From positions 746,698 through 783,525 of the forward strand of contig BFEA01000053.1 of the NCBI GenBank assembly GCA_003427395.1: a stretch of DNA of 36,828 nt, in the 5' to 3' direction. This document shows, piece by piece, positions 1 through 9,899 of the stretch. The position numbers and the translations under genes were made by a program. The notes below the pieces were generated by a model. That model did no database searches. It was not told the origin of the DNA and worked only from the letters and a program-made list of their open reading frames with translations. The stretch is from Chara braunii. Its lineage: Eukaryota > Streptophyta > Charophyceae > Charales > Characeae. Within the stretch, counting starts at the first letter, position 1. The number at the start of each line of letters is the position of its first letter.

Positions 1-339
1 TCAGAACAGCCTGAATTTTTTTTTGGGGGTTCCCCTAGTGCGCAGACCCTCCCCCTTTTCTTTTTTGTTTTTTTTTGGGGGGGGAAAAGTCGTTGTCCGA
101 TTTTCCGAACATGTCCCCCCTGGCCGTCTCCCGGAGACGTCCGGGGGAAACGTCTCCTCATCGGACGGCTGGCAGCTTAGAAAAATTCTGGGGAAAAAAA
201 TGTTGTGTAAAAACATAAACTGAACAATGTGGTCATATCCAAAAACTCTACTGACTTTGAAAAAAAAAAAACACCTTTTGCCTCAAGAAAATTAGTTATT
301 GAAATTTTGAAATTAAAAAAAAAAAAAAAAAATGCACAA

Positions 340-362
340 TGTAGATCTCCAAAAGATCTACA
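340..362. repeat. 9-bp perfect inverted repeat (hairpin)
   Basis: TGTAGATCT and AGATCTACA form a perfect 9-bp stem around a 5-nt loop (CCAAA), just after a run of about 17 A. It could form a small hairpin. No T-run follows, so it does not look like a terminator. Confidence 0.5.
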
Positions 363-1849
363 ACATCATATTATTTATTTATTTTTTTGAGAATTTTTTT
401 AAGTCTAAAAAAATTACTGAAAGTCGCGGCTGCACCCAACCGCGGCCGGAGCCGCGGCCGCCCGACGAGTTTGACCCCGCGGCCGCTGCCGCGGGTCATA
501 CAAAGCCGAGCACCACACTTAGCATCGTTGTTTAGAGAAGCCCGTTTAGTTAGCACGTTGGTTGTAACTAATGATGACGCTACGCTACAACGCTGACATG
601 CACAAATAGTGTTAGATGCTGCCCTTGATTGTGTACTGCGCGAAGGTTCTGCAGAACACTCCCTCCACCCTACTGCGCAGAACACTTCAATAAGTTACTT
701 CTCTGTTCATGTGTTAGGTAGTGATTTTGCGTGAAGCCGAGTCGTACCACTATTATCTTTATAGTCTAATTAGGTAGGCCAGATAGATCTAAAGCAGGTA
801 GTAATATGAGCTACCCACAGATCTTACTAAGTAACAACGCACAACGAGTGGTTGAGAATGAAGGTTTGTTTTAAGAAAAAAGATGTTACTGACCATCTCT
901 CTACTTAATTAGTTGCTACGATAAGTACGACTATTCGTGCACAGCCTGTGCCGTCCACCCAGAACCACTTGCACCTATCCGAGTGGTTCCCACCTGGATG
1001 TTACCCGAACTGAGTTTTACCAAAGGTCTTATGCACAGCATCCGTCCTCATGTTGTGTGACCATGATCAGAGTACTCCATACTCAGCACAGAAGCTTCAC
1101 GAGAAAATACTCCGGGTTTAGTTTTCTATTTGGATGGGAAGATCCAGGGAGTAGGATTCGTCTCTGTTCATTATGTCACTTTTAGGACTCAACGTTTGAC
1201 AACGCTTACCATGACTACTCTGATCACAAGCCAAGCCCATACCGAAAATCACTGGTGTGAACTTTGGACATGTTTCGAATCGACTTGACATATCTGAGTG
1301 TCGGTGCTCAACGTCTCACCCTTGCTCAGGAGTCAGAACATAGGATATGAGATCAAGGTACAACTTGTGATACTGCAGCAGGGTACTACTAGCAATAATT
1401 AAAATTCACGAAAAACATCATTGTTACCTACGAAAATTTCTATTCATCTACTGCATACGGTTCCACAATCAATGTGATAAACTTGCGAGGAACTCGCACG
1501 CGACCAGAGTTGTCTCATCGTAATTTACTGAGAACAACTGCTGTTCTATTGGTCAACTATACATCTTTAGTCCTCTACATGCTTTCAAGTGTTAGACTAA
1601 TCGATTGAAAGGAGCAATAAAAGAAAATAGAATAAAATAAAATAACATAAAACTCCCCCATAAATTCGCTCTTCCCTCTCAACATGTGAGTGATTACAGC
1701 AATGGTAATTAATCTTTGACTTAGCTCGGGAAAATCAGAGTTTATCAATCCCCATCAAGTAGAATTTTGACCAGAAGATATTCCTCGAAACTGCTTTCTT
1801 CCTTTTCATTCATGCTCAGATCGATGGAAGTAATACTAACTTTTTGATC

Positions 1850-1923
1850 ATCTTTCCTCTAGTATCCGAGCATGACAAGTAATATTATCTTTCCTCTAGT
1901 ATCCGAGCATGACGGGTAATATT
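1850..1923. repeat. 37-bp tandem duplication, two copies
   Basis: Two adjacent 37-bp units (1850-1886 and 1887-1923) share the core TCCTCTAGTATCCGAGCATG and differ only at two bases (ACAAGT versus ACGGGT). This is a recent local duplication in non-coding sequence. Confidence 0.8.
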
Positions 1924-2056
1924 ACTCTCAATTCAGGGAGTCAGATCTTAATGGGCGTAATCATGCTCAGAGCTCACAGTCGAGCCAGTCAAATTCCGAT
2001 TCATGCGTCCACCGTACTCGATCCACCGGTTGAATAGCCATGAGAGAATAAAATAG

Positions 2057-2152
2057 AAAGGACTGAAGACGTGGCCCCCTTTTACTGTCTTCAGTCCTTT
2101 AAAAAAAAAAAAAAAAAAAAGGAAAGGACAGAAGACGACTAAAGGGGGTCAC
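2057..2152. repeat. Double inverted repeat around a poly-A run
   Basis: AAAGGACTGAAGAC (2057-2070) is perfectly complementary to 2087-2100. The segment 2071-2100 also pairs imperfectly (about 25 of 30 positions) with 2123-2152 across a 20-nt A run. One arm can therefore pair with either neighbour. The layout resembles a small foldback element or MITE remnant; target-site duplications were not found. Confidence 0.6.
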
Positions 2153-3784
2153 GAGGGAGGGAATAAATCAGCCGAAATCTTACCTCTGATTCCAATCTCG
2201 TTACAGGTTCACCAAAGTTCTATCAGTTTCTATCAGCGTCTTCTACACTTCGTATCAACAGACTGGCCAACCAATCACTTCATTCATTGCATCGAGTTTT
2301 CTGTTGCAGCATGGTCTGAACACTGCGAAAAGTTCATCACAGCGTACACTACGCTACGCTTGATTGAGGCCTTTCACATTTGTCTGCCTCAACTAGTTGT
2401 TCTCACCCGAGCGTTCATTCAATCAAAGCAACCAACAGGGAGTGATCAAAGATAAAAGGAAGAGGCATGCCTGAATAGAGAAAAAATTTCAAGTTGAACT
2501 TCTTACATAGTGACCCTGGGATCTGAACAGTAGTTTCTCTCAGTCAGCACTGCCAGGAATTGATAACAATGCATGTTCTCAATAGGAAAACCCACATACC
2601 TATGTCTGTATCTCACATAGGCAGTACTCCCTTCGCCGAGTCTCCGAGCTACCATGGCCAGACTTAGAAGAGAGACCATGATGTCACTGATGACATCAAC
2701 GAGACTGCGCTATCAGTGTCCCTATTCACTTCTAATACCCCACTACTGACATTTTCATCTTAGTAGAAACGAGGTGCACAACGACGATTACTGGAGTATT
2801 GCTCAGATCTTAGTCTTTACCTGACCGCCATTGAAACACCAGGAAGGAACGCGCTGCGAATCACGCACGTAACGAATAAAGTTGTCCGTAACCATTTACA
2901 TGAATGAACTCTCAGGTAAGTCCCAGCCTCCCAGGCTCGTCCTCTTTTGAATGATCAAGCATCCCCTTGATGCCTTAGCTCACGCGCCCCATGATGGTCT
3001 GAAAAGACTATGTCCCGCTCACTGACGTTATCAACAAGGTGATCAGTCACAGTTTTTTTTAGAGTCAAACTCTCCTTTCGTACATGTTTGCTAGGATTCA
3101 ATTTGCACTCGTCCTCTTTCACCTCATTTTAGCATGTGACTGCACTGTGACCACACGGGATCCACACGGCGAACTAGCACTATTATCCACCTCACTCATT
3201 GCACTAGCAGAGGGATGAAACCACGATGATCATTTTTACGAAATCTCCACAACAACAAAAAAATCACGCTCATTATTCAGCGTTCCTCGAGCCAATTGAG
3301 GAGCTCCGTGGATCAAGAGTAGAGGTTGATGATGTCGACGACAAGGCTTCATGTCAAGTATCACTGAGAATTCTCCCTTGTCTCTTCTCACTCAAAACAA
3401 TAACTTGTGATTTCCACTGAAGCGCCTCACCACTCTCTTGCACTTGATACCCCAATCATCTGCGCACGGCCACCTCACCGCTATGGAGATGACACTCACA
3501 AGAAATAGTGGGGACAAATCGGACAGAGGCACGGTTGATGTCAACTAAGTCAATCGCGAAAATTCCCTCGTCTTCCTCCATAGACCCCGTCATCCAAGTA
3601 TGCACAGGTTATCACTGTGGATACTACTAACAGCCTGCATCCATCTCACTTGTTCTTTGGCTCTATCAGACACACGCAAAGCTAATTTGACACTGCTGAC
3701 GTTAACGACGGAGTGATGTGAGATGCTCTCCCTCTTCAGTCTGACTCCCGCGCGTATGTGTCACTCGCATCCCCCACTTTCACA

Positions 3785-4255
3785 TCAACACCCTGAATGT
3801 GACCACTTCCCCGCTCGTAACCGCCTAGCAGTCTTCGTCCCTTTTTTTTCGCGAGCAGGCCTTTGGGCTTCCACAGCCTCGGTCCGTGGGCGGTCCCGCT
3901 TCCACTGCTCTAATCCGTGCCAAGATTGAGTCTCCGCGCCGCTGGCCTCACTCTCACCCTTTGAATTGCAGCCCAGGTGTTCTTGCTCCCGCTCGGTAGT
4001 TCTACTGGAGGTCTCAGTCTCATGGTATGCGGTCCTCACTTGGACTTCATTTGTGACCCCGTCCCTTCCGCACCGCTTCGCTCTGTTCTTTGCTTCAGTC
4101 ACGACTCCCTGCAACTTTCGGTTAATCCTCATTTCCTCTTCCCTAGCACCTTCTACATTAACCTTCAATTTTGCCTCATCACCACCATCGAAATCTAAGA
4201 TGTAATCCAAGGGCTTTCCCCCGTTTCTACGGACCATGGCGTTATAAGCCTCCAA
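3785..4255 (-). CDS. Doubtful ORF, 156 codons, unknown product
   Basis: This minus-strand frame encodes a highly charged, Glu/Arg/Lys-rich protein that starts MEAYNAMVRRNGGKPLDYIL. I recognise no domain, signal peptide or membrane segment. A second minus-strand frame (4195-4392) overlaps its start, which may mean the region once formed a longer ORF now broken by a frameshift. Its strand matches the retroelement remnants elsewhere in the window, so it could be a piece of a gag-like charged region, but no zinc knuckle or capsid signature is visible. It may be open by chance. Confidence 0.2.
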   Translation of the reverse strand: MEAYNAMVRRNGGKPLDYILDFDGGDEAKLKVNVEGAREEEMRINRKLQGVVTEAKNRAKRCGRDGVTNEVQVRTAYHETETSSRTTEREQEHLGCNSKGESEASGAETQSWHGLEQWKRDRPRTEAVEAQRPAREKKGTKTARRLRAGKWSHSGC

Positions 4256-4737
4256 CAGTTCGACTTATAGCCCTGCAGTCCATTTCGGCACGCCATAGCC
4301 ACTCCAGTCTGGAACAGCTCGAGCTTAGTACCAATGGCCATCGACACCCGCTCTCGTGAGTAGCTGCTGCCTCCCTGGTATCTCACGACCACACTGCTAT
4401 CTCAGGTTAGCAACCATGTGAGTGCAGCGAGGGACCGTAGAGTGATCTAACTACTGTCTTTTTATAAACTTCAGAATCACCAAGTACCCTGCATTCGAAA
4501 TGACCACTTGTGAGTTAATTTCAAATAAAATAATAGCTTGCATTATAAACAATTCATTATGATAACAAGTCGACGCGCCGCAGCCACGCTGCGGCAGAGG
4601 AGAGGGACGAACAGGGGGGCGGTGCTGTTGTTGTTACACTGCTTGTTTTTTTTGTTTTTTTTTTTTTGGTCGTCATATTCGCTATACACTCAAAAAAAAC
4701 ATGACTGTGGCAGACTGTTTCCGAGTGATCAGGAGGT

Positions 4738-4804
4738 TGTGTGTGTGTGTGTGTGTGTGCCTGTGCGTGTGAGAGAGAGAGAGTCTCTCTCTCTCTCTCT
4801 CTCT
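4738..4804. repeat. Compound (GT)n-(GA)n-(TC)n microsatellite
   Basis: The tract runs from (GT)11 through a short interruption to (GA)n and then (TC)n. The GA and TC arms are complementary and could fold into a hairpin. Confidence 0.9.
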
Positions 4805-5136
4805 CCCCTCCCACTCCTCCTCCCGCTCCTTTTACCGCCCCTCCTTCCGCGCCACCTCTGTCCCTTCCCGTTTCTCCTCGTGCAGCTCCTCCTCCCACGG
4901 CTCCTCTGCCCCTTCGCATTTCCCCTCTCGGTCCTTCTCCCGCACCTGCTCCCGCTCTTCCTCCCACTCCTCCTTTTCCCGCTCGTTTTCCCATCCCTCC
5001 TCCCGCTCCTCCCGCTCCTCCCGCTCCTCCTCCCGCCCCTCCTCCTGCTCCTCCTCCGCCAAACAACGTGACAAAGATCCCGCCAGAGCCATCTTCTATG
5101 AAAAAAACAAAAGAAAAATGGCCCGCCACGTGGCTA

Positions 5137-5140
<4 letters not shown>

Positions 5141-5180
<40 letters not shown>
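5141..5180. repeat. (GA)20 microsatellite
   Basis: Uninterrupted GA dinucleotides for 40 bases. Confidence 0.95.
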
Positions 5181-5184
<4 letters not shown>

Positions 5185-5300
5185 CCATCGATAGAATGAG
5201 CAAGACACCGACCAACAGGCAATTTGATTTTGCTCATCCTATCGATGCAAATAGCGTGAGGCCAGGCGCGGGGTTGGAGACTTACCTGTTCGCCGGTGCG

Positions 5301-5354
<54 letters not shown>
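5301..5354. repeat. (TC)9-(AC)18 microsatellite
   Basis: A pure TC tract passes directly into a pure AC tract and ends at ACGTGTAG. Confidence 0.95.
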
Positions 5355-5357
<3 letters not shown>

Positions 5358-5470
5358 TAGTAGGTATATTTCCATGTCCTAGCGGATTGATTTTGTTGAT
5401 CCTATTAATGCAAGTAGCCTGTGGCCAGCCGAGGGGTTGGAGACTTACCCGTTCGCCGGTGTGTCGATGG

Positions 5471-5474
<4 letters not shown>

Positions 5475-5544
<70 letters not shown>
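5475..5544. repeat. (CT)35 microsatellite
   Basis: A 70-base uninterrupted CT tract, the longest in the window. It is followed by the second polypyrimidine stretch. Confidence 0.95.
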
Positions 5545-5548
<4 letters not shown>

Positions 5549-5941
5549 CTCTCTCCGTTTCCCCTCCCGCTCCTCCTCCTGCTCCTTCTACCGCCTCTCC
5601 TCCCGCGCCTCCTCCGCCCCTTCCCGTTTCTCCTCGTGCTCCTTCTTCCGCTCCTAACCTCCTCCCCGTTTCCCTGCCCCTCCTCCTTTTCCAGCTCCTC
5701 CTCCCGCGGCTCCTGCGCCCCTTCGCATTTCCCCTCCCGCTCCTTCTCCCGCACCTGCTCCCGCCCCTTTTCCCGCTCCTTTTCCCATCCCTCCTCCCGC
5801 TCCTCCCGCTCCTCCCGCTACTCCTCCCGCTCCTTCTCCGCCAAACAACGTGACAAAGATCCCGCCATAGCCAGCGCCACAGTCCATGCACGACACTCTC
5901 GCAGTCCGCACCCCGCTGCCACCCCGCTGCCGCGCCACCAG

Positions 5942-6133
5942 CCACGCACCGCACTCCCCACAGGCCCACGCGATGTACACCCCAACCTGTCCCCGCCGTG
6001 GATGCGAAGCAACGAACGCTCCAATAACCTCCTCTACCCCCCGCTCTAAAAAAAAAACAGAAATCCACTGTCCACGCACCACACTCCCCACAGGCCCACA
6101 CGATGCGCACGCCGTGCTGGCGCTAAAAAAAAA
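5942..6133. repeat. Two A-tailed repeat units, period about 130 bp
   Basis: The segment CCACGCACCGCACTCCCCAC recurs 130 bp later with one change (5942 and 6072), followed both times by AGGCCCAC(G/A)CGATG. Each unit is followed by CGCT-type sequence and a run of 9-10 A (about 6048-6058 and 6124-6132). The A tails suggest either short retroposed units or slippage-prone tandem copies. No internal RNA polymerase III boxes were recognised. Confidence 0.5.
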
Positions 6134-6371
6134 GAACAAACGCACAGTCCATGCATGCACTCCAGTCCTGCCACCCAATGGCCGCCCACGAAACNCCGCC
6201 GAATTCCCTTGCCGCAGTCCCGCCCCCCGCCGCACCGAATTTCGCTGGGCCCAATGGGAAGCGTCACGCTGGGCCCTTTGCATTCTTTAAGAGTATAGGG
6301 AATAAGAGTATAGTGAAATTATGAGTTAATTCCAAATAGAATAATAGCTTGCATTATAAACAATTCATTAT

Positions 6372-6778
6372 AATCAAATTTTACCATAAATAAAAAACAT
6401 AATTAGTGCTAAATACTTCTGCGATCATTTCTAGAACGCAATTCTACGATCCATCCCGGTTGTCTTCTCAATTCAAATCGGAATGACAGCAGGTTGGCAC
6501 GCAGCGGCCCCATAATTTGATTCCGACCGATTTCTCCCGCCCTTTAAAAGGAGCCATCGGACTACTCCTAACGGGTACCCGCGTCTGATGGCAAGGAGGG
6601 GGCTTATGACTTCCCACCAGGGGGTGATAAGCCTCCTACCGAAGCGGCCGCGGGTTGCTCCTCTTTTGAGGTCCTACTATGCGGCAATTAGTAGGCCGCG
6701 CCTGCAGTAGAACGAAATGCGAAGGGTTGGCTAGTCTATGCCACCCGCTTATGAGCGTAGTTCAAAATTTGAAACGTT
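6372..6778. other. Non-coding stretch with two hairpins
   Basis: No gene is visible. Two potential hairpins lie close together. GGCTTAT (6601-6607) pairs with ATAAGCC (6627-6633), extended by CACC/GGTG inside. CCTACTA (6673-6679) pairs with TAGTAGG (6689-6695). Around them is moderately GC-rich sequence with a GCGGCCGC site. I cannot assign a function. Confidence 0.45.
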
Positions 6779-7316
6779 CGTTCCCCCGCGACATGACAGG
6801 AAAGGGGACTAAAAATCCAAAAAGACTGAATAAAGAAAGAAAATTAATCAAATAAAAAAGGAGGAGAAGGAAAAATCCCTAGCGCCGCGACAGCTAGGGA
6901 CAATCCGATTTGACGTCCCAAAAGTAGTGGTCCGAATTCAAATGCAAGTATGAGACGTAAAAATACTTTATTTCCATTTTCGCTTTTCCTTTTTAATTTA
7001 TTTTTCTTACCTTCTTCTTTTTGGGCCTTGTGCAATCACTGTACCTATCCCATAACTCGGTTAGAGGGAACTCGGCGCTCAGTAGAAAAGACCGTCCATT
7101 CCCCCGCGACATGACAAGAAAGGGGGCTGAAAATTCGAAAAGACTAAATAAAGAAAGAGAATTAATCAAATAAAAAAAGGAGAAGAATGAAAAATCCCTA
7201 GCGCTGCGACAGCAAGGGACCGTCCGATTTGACATCCCAAAAGTAAAGGTCTGAATTCGAATGCAAGTATGAGACGTAAAAAAACTTTATTTCCATTTTC
7301 TTACCTTCTTCTTTCG
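6779..7316. repeat. Tandem duplication, about 240-bp unit, two copies
   Basis: Copy 1 (about 6779-7022) and copy 2 (about 7095-7316) share long stretches such as CCCCCGCGACATGACA, ATTAATCAAATAAAAAA and GCAAGTATGAGACGTAAAAA. Both end in CTTACCTTCTTCTTT. They are separated by about 72 bp. Copy 1 contains an 8-bp perfect hairpin (TCCCTAGC/GCTAGGGA, 6876-6900); in copy 2 the matching arm has changed. The second copy ends exactly where similarity between the two element 1 LTRs begins. Confidence 0.8.
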
Positions 7317-7332
7317 GATCGTACCTCTTCGA

Positions 7333-7970
7333 AATAGTGTCCCTTCGGTAAAAATGCCCGCTCGGTGAAGAAACCACTCCGTAAAGTACCCGCAAGATAA
7401 AGTCTTCGCACGACGAAGTACACGCTCGGTAAGATGTATCCTCTTGGTGAACGTATCCTGGTCATGTAAATATGTCCACTCGGTAAATGAGTCCGCTCGG
7501 TTGAAGTGTCCGCTCGATAAACGAGTCCTCCCGATGAAAGAACCCGCCCGGTAAATGAAACCGCCCGGTGTATGCCCGTTCGGAAAGTATCTGCCCGGTA
7601 TTGTGGCCGTCCGTTATAGTACCCGTCCGATAAGTCTGTCCGCTCGGCAAGTAAGTTCGCCCGGTAAAATACCTGTCCGGTAAAGTACCCGTCCGATAAA
7701 GTACCCGTCCGGTAAGTCTGTCCACCCGGTACGTAAGTCCGCCCAGTAAAATGCCTGTTCGGTAAAGTACCCGTCCGGTAAATGTATCCGCTCGGTAAAG
7801 GTATCCTCTCGGTAAAAGTATCCTCTCGATAAATGTGTCCGCTCAATAAATGTGTCCGCTCGGTAACGTGATTACTCGGTAAAATGGCCGTTCGATAAAA
7901 TGTTGGTTCAGTGAAACGCCCCCTTCGGTAATGTATCCCTTCAGTAAAATACGCCTTTTTCGAAAACCGC
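7333..7970. repeat. Degenerate 16-17-bp minisatellite in the LTR
   Basis: About 38-40 degenerate units of the type AAATGTATCCGCTCGGT or AAAGTACCCGTCCGGT follow each other. Most units are 16 or 17 bp, so phase rotates against the codon frame. On the minus strand this produces YRTGT- and FTGRTY-like strings in more than one frame. The long minus-strand frame over 7301-8473 is therefore explained by the repeat and is not a gene. Confidence 0.8.
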
Positions 7971-8200
7971 CCTGGTAGCGTACCCCTCTGAGGGAGTGCC
8001 CATGAGGTAAAGTATCCCTCCGACAAACACCCTTCCGGCAAGAAGCCCCCCTCGTCAAACCTGATTCGGGAGACGCCCGGTGACTTCAACCACACACCCC
8101 CAAAGGAGCTACCTTGCGTAGCGCCTAGCGCGTCTGCCCTTCCCTCACCGTTCCGACTAGATGCGCGCCCGCACGCTGCGGCGCGCGGCTCCTCTCCCGC

Positions 8201-8440
8201 CCCGACCAAGTGCGCGCTGAGTGGCGATGTGCACGACTCTCCCCGTCGATCCGACCAGGCGAGCGCCCACACGCCGTCGTGCGAGGCTCCTCTCTCGCTG
8301 CCCCGACCAAGTGCGCGCTGAGTGGAGATGTGCGCGACTCTCCCCGTCGATCCGACCAGGCGAGCGCCCTCACGCCGTTCGCGCGCGGCTCCTCTCTTGT
8401 TGCCCCGACCAGGAGCGCGATGCGTGGTGGTGCGCGCGCT
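8201..8440. repeat. 101-bp tandem repeat in the LTR
   Basis: Units start at CCCGACCAAG (8201), CCCGACCAAG (8302) and a truncated CCCGACCAGG (8404). Each carries GTGCGCGCTGAGTGG-type sequence and CGACTCTCCCCGTCGATCCG. The same array is at about 23022-23260 in the other LTR. Confidence 0.75.
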
Positions 8441-8956
8441 TCTCCTCCGTCGTCCCTGATCATGCGCGCACACGCGCGCTGTCCCGCGCGACTGTCTCCT
8501 CGCCGTTCCATCCCGCTGCGTGCCGGTGCGCGAGTCTCTCCGCTGGTAGCACTCCCATGCGCGCTATGGTGTGCGAACCTTCCCCGCTGGTGGTTCCCCC
8601 GTGCGCGCGACGGTGCGCGGACCTCCCCGCTGCGTTCTCATCCGTGCGTGCTAAGTTGCGCGGCTCCTCCTGCTATGCCTTCGCCCGCGTGCGCAAAGGT
8701 GCGTGGCTCGTCCCGCTGTGCCCTCGCCCGCAATGCGCGAAGGTGCGCGGCGACGCATGCGGCTCCCCGCAGTCCCCTCCTCTCGCGCGCACCCGCGCGC
8801 GCTGATGCGCGCGACTCCCCGAGGTCTCCTCTCGCGCGCAGGTGCGCGATGATGCGCGCGGCTCCCCGCTCGCCCGTGCCGTGTGTGCACCTCTCTCCGC
8901 ACGTGTAGGGGCGCGCTGATGAGCCGCGCTCACGCGTGCCCTCCGCGCACCTCTCT

Positions 8957-9095
8957 CCGTGCGTGCTATAGCGCGCAACCCTCTCGTGCGCCTCCCTCCG
9001 TGCGTGCTATGGCGCGCAGTTCTCTCGTGCGCCTCTCTCCGTGCGTGCTATGGCGCGCAACTCTCTCGTGCGCCTCCCTCCGTGCGTGCTCCTTG
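8957..9095. repeat. 41-bp tandem repeat in the LTR
   Basis: Three full units (8957, 8998, 9039) and a partial fourth (9080) begin CCGTGCGTGCTAT(A/G)GCGCGC. They sit at the end of a roughly 650-bp stretch dominated by alternating GCGCG, giving Arg/Ala-rich spurious frames on both strands. The matching array in the other LTR starts at 23751. Confidence 0.85.
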
Positions 9096-9581
9096 TGCCT
9101 TAGTAGCTCGTGCGTACAGACCCCTGGTGCGCCAGTCCCCGTGCGCCTGCGATCCGAGCTTGCAAAAGTGTCCCATGCCTGGGCCCGGTTGAGCTTAAGT
9201 ACTCTGCCGGGCCCCTCCCACAGTGTCAGCCCCAACCTCCTATGCACCGAGTCTGCCGGACACTTGTAGCGCCTCTGCACCGGGGTTGTGCCCGGCCCTG
9301 ATTGGGGCCCCGAAAAGTTCTCGTTGAAAAGGGCTTCCCTGTCAGGAACCGGACCCTTTGTAGCGCCCTGGTGCCGAGGCTATTCCCGAGCCTACCCCAG
9401 GCCACCCAGGCCTAGGTGGTCCCCACGCAGCAACGGTACCACCCTTAGGGGAAAAAACAGGCGGCCCCCGTAGGTAAAAACTGATCCCTTCATTCATCTT
9501 GGCTCAGGTGGTCCCTGCGTATCAGCGGGGCCGCTCCGTCGGAAGAGAATTCAACTGGCCCAAAGGCCTCTTGCCCGTGAT

Positions 9582-9817
9582 GTCGGCCCGTGCCATGGTT
9601 GGTGAGTCCCGACCGGATAAAGTAGGCCCCTTGTTAGCAGCGTCGGTCCGCTTCATGGTCGGTGTGTCCCTGCCATGTAAAATAACGTCGAGCAATGATA
9701 TCGTCGCGCCATTCTCCAGCGTGTCGTCTTTACCACATGGTTGATAAATGTTGGTAACCTCGTCTGTCCCAGTGTCGGTCCGTCTCATGGTCGATGAAGC
9801 CCGGCCACGTAGAATAC
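9582..9817. repeat. Three 44-bp repeats near the LTR start
   Basis: Related 44-bp segments begin GTCGG(C/T)CCG at 9582, 9642 and 9774, each containing (T/C)CATGGT(T/C)G. They lie in the first 310 bp of the LTR as read on the minus strand, where U3 promoter and enhancer sequences normally are. Such repeats often carry enhancer function in LTR elements; that role is inferred only from position. Confidence 0.6.
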
Positions 9818-9888
9818 TATCGAGTGGAGTTGTCGTCACCTCTGAAAGAAAGTAAAGGGCGGCGTAGCATGGTAGCCGCCCGATAGCA

Positions 9889-9899
9889 GCCCCCCCCTC
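9889..9899 (-). other. Polypurine tract of element 1
   Basis: The minus strand reads GAGGGGGGGGC immediately before the LTR-initial TG at 9888. A purine-rich tract adjoining the 3' LTR primes plus-strand DNA synthesis in LTR retroelements. The position and composition fit, and they support the LTR boundary. Confidence 0.6.

Larger units (their letters stand above)
1..3720. other. AT-rich non-coding region, no gene seen
   Basis: No reading frame here is long or protein-like. The longest are 60-105 codons and show no domain. Visible structure consists of long T/G and A homopolymer runs in the first 335 bases, a short very GC-rich block with NotI-type GCGGCCGC cores at about 424-495, small inverted repeats and one 37-bp tandem duplication, listed separately. 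The sequence reads as intergenic or fully decayed repeat DNA. I see no promoter or RNA gene. Confidence 0.6.
4511..6371. repeat. Simple-repeat block bounded by 50-bp direct repeats
   Basis: The 50-bp segments 4511-4560 and 6322-6371 match at 48 of 50 positions (both contain ATAATAGCTTGCATTATAAA) and flank 1,761 bp. The interior holds four microsatellite tracts, two long CCTCCTCCCGCTCCT-type polypyrimidine stretches (about 4805-5060 and 5545-5850) and duplicated segments. One example is GGGGTTGGAGACTTACC at about 5263 and 5433. Long frames on both strands here are low-complexity Pro/Leu/Ser or Gly/Glu/Arg strings produced by the repeats, not genes. Confidence 0.75.
7313..9888 (-). repeat. Element 1 left LTR (3' LTR)
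   Basis: It aligns along its whole length with 21946-24684 in direct orientation. A hand comparison of about 440 bp (around 9284-9715 against 24085-24515) gives roughly 26 differences, about 6%. Its right end reads ...CGATAGCA, so on the minus strand the LTR starts TGCT directly after a G-rich polypurine tract. It lacks a 169-bp segment present in the other copy (junction at 8078/8079). Internally it is built of several tandem-repeat families. No TATA box was recognised. The left limit is where similarity stops, which may be truncation rather than the true LTR end. Confidence 0.8.

Noticed and set aside
4538-6290. Long Pro/Leu-, Gly- or Arg/Glu-rich frames
   Set aside because: They are translations of CT/GA/GT microsatellites and polypyrimidine repeats, and are open in nearly all frames.
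7301-8473. 390-codon minus-strand frame with RTGT/FTGR-rich sequence
   Set aside because: Produced by a 16-17-bp minisatellite lacking stop codons on that strand; the same peptides appear in other frames, and unit length is not a multiple of three.
8210-9301. Long Arg/Ala/Cys/Ser-rich frames on both strands, and their counterparts at 22933-24268
   Set aside because: They arise from GCGCG-rich LTR tandem repeats, are open on both strands at once and show no domain.
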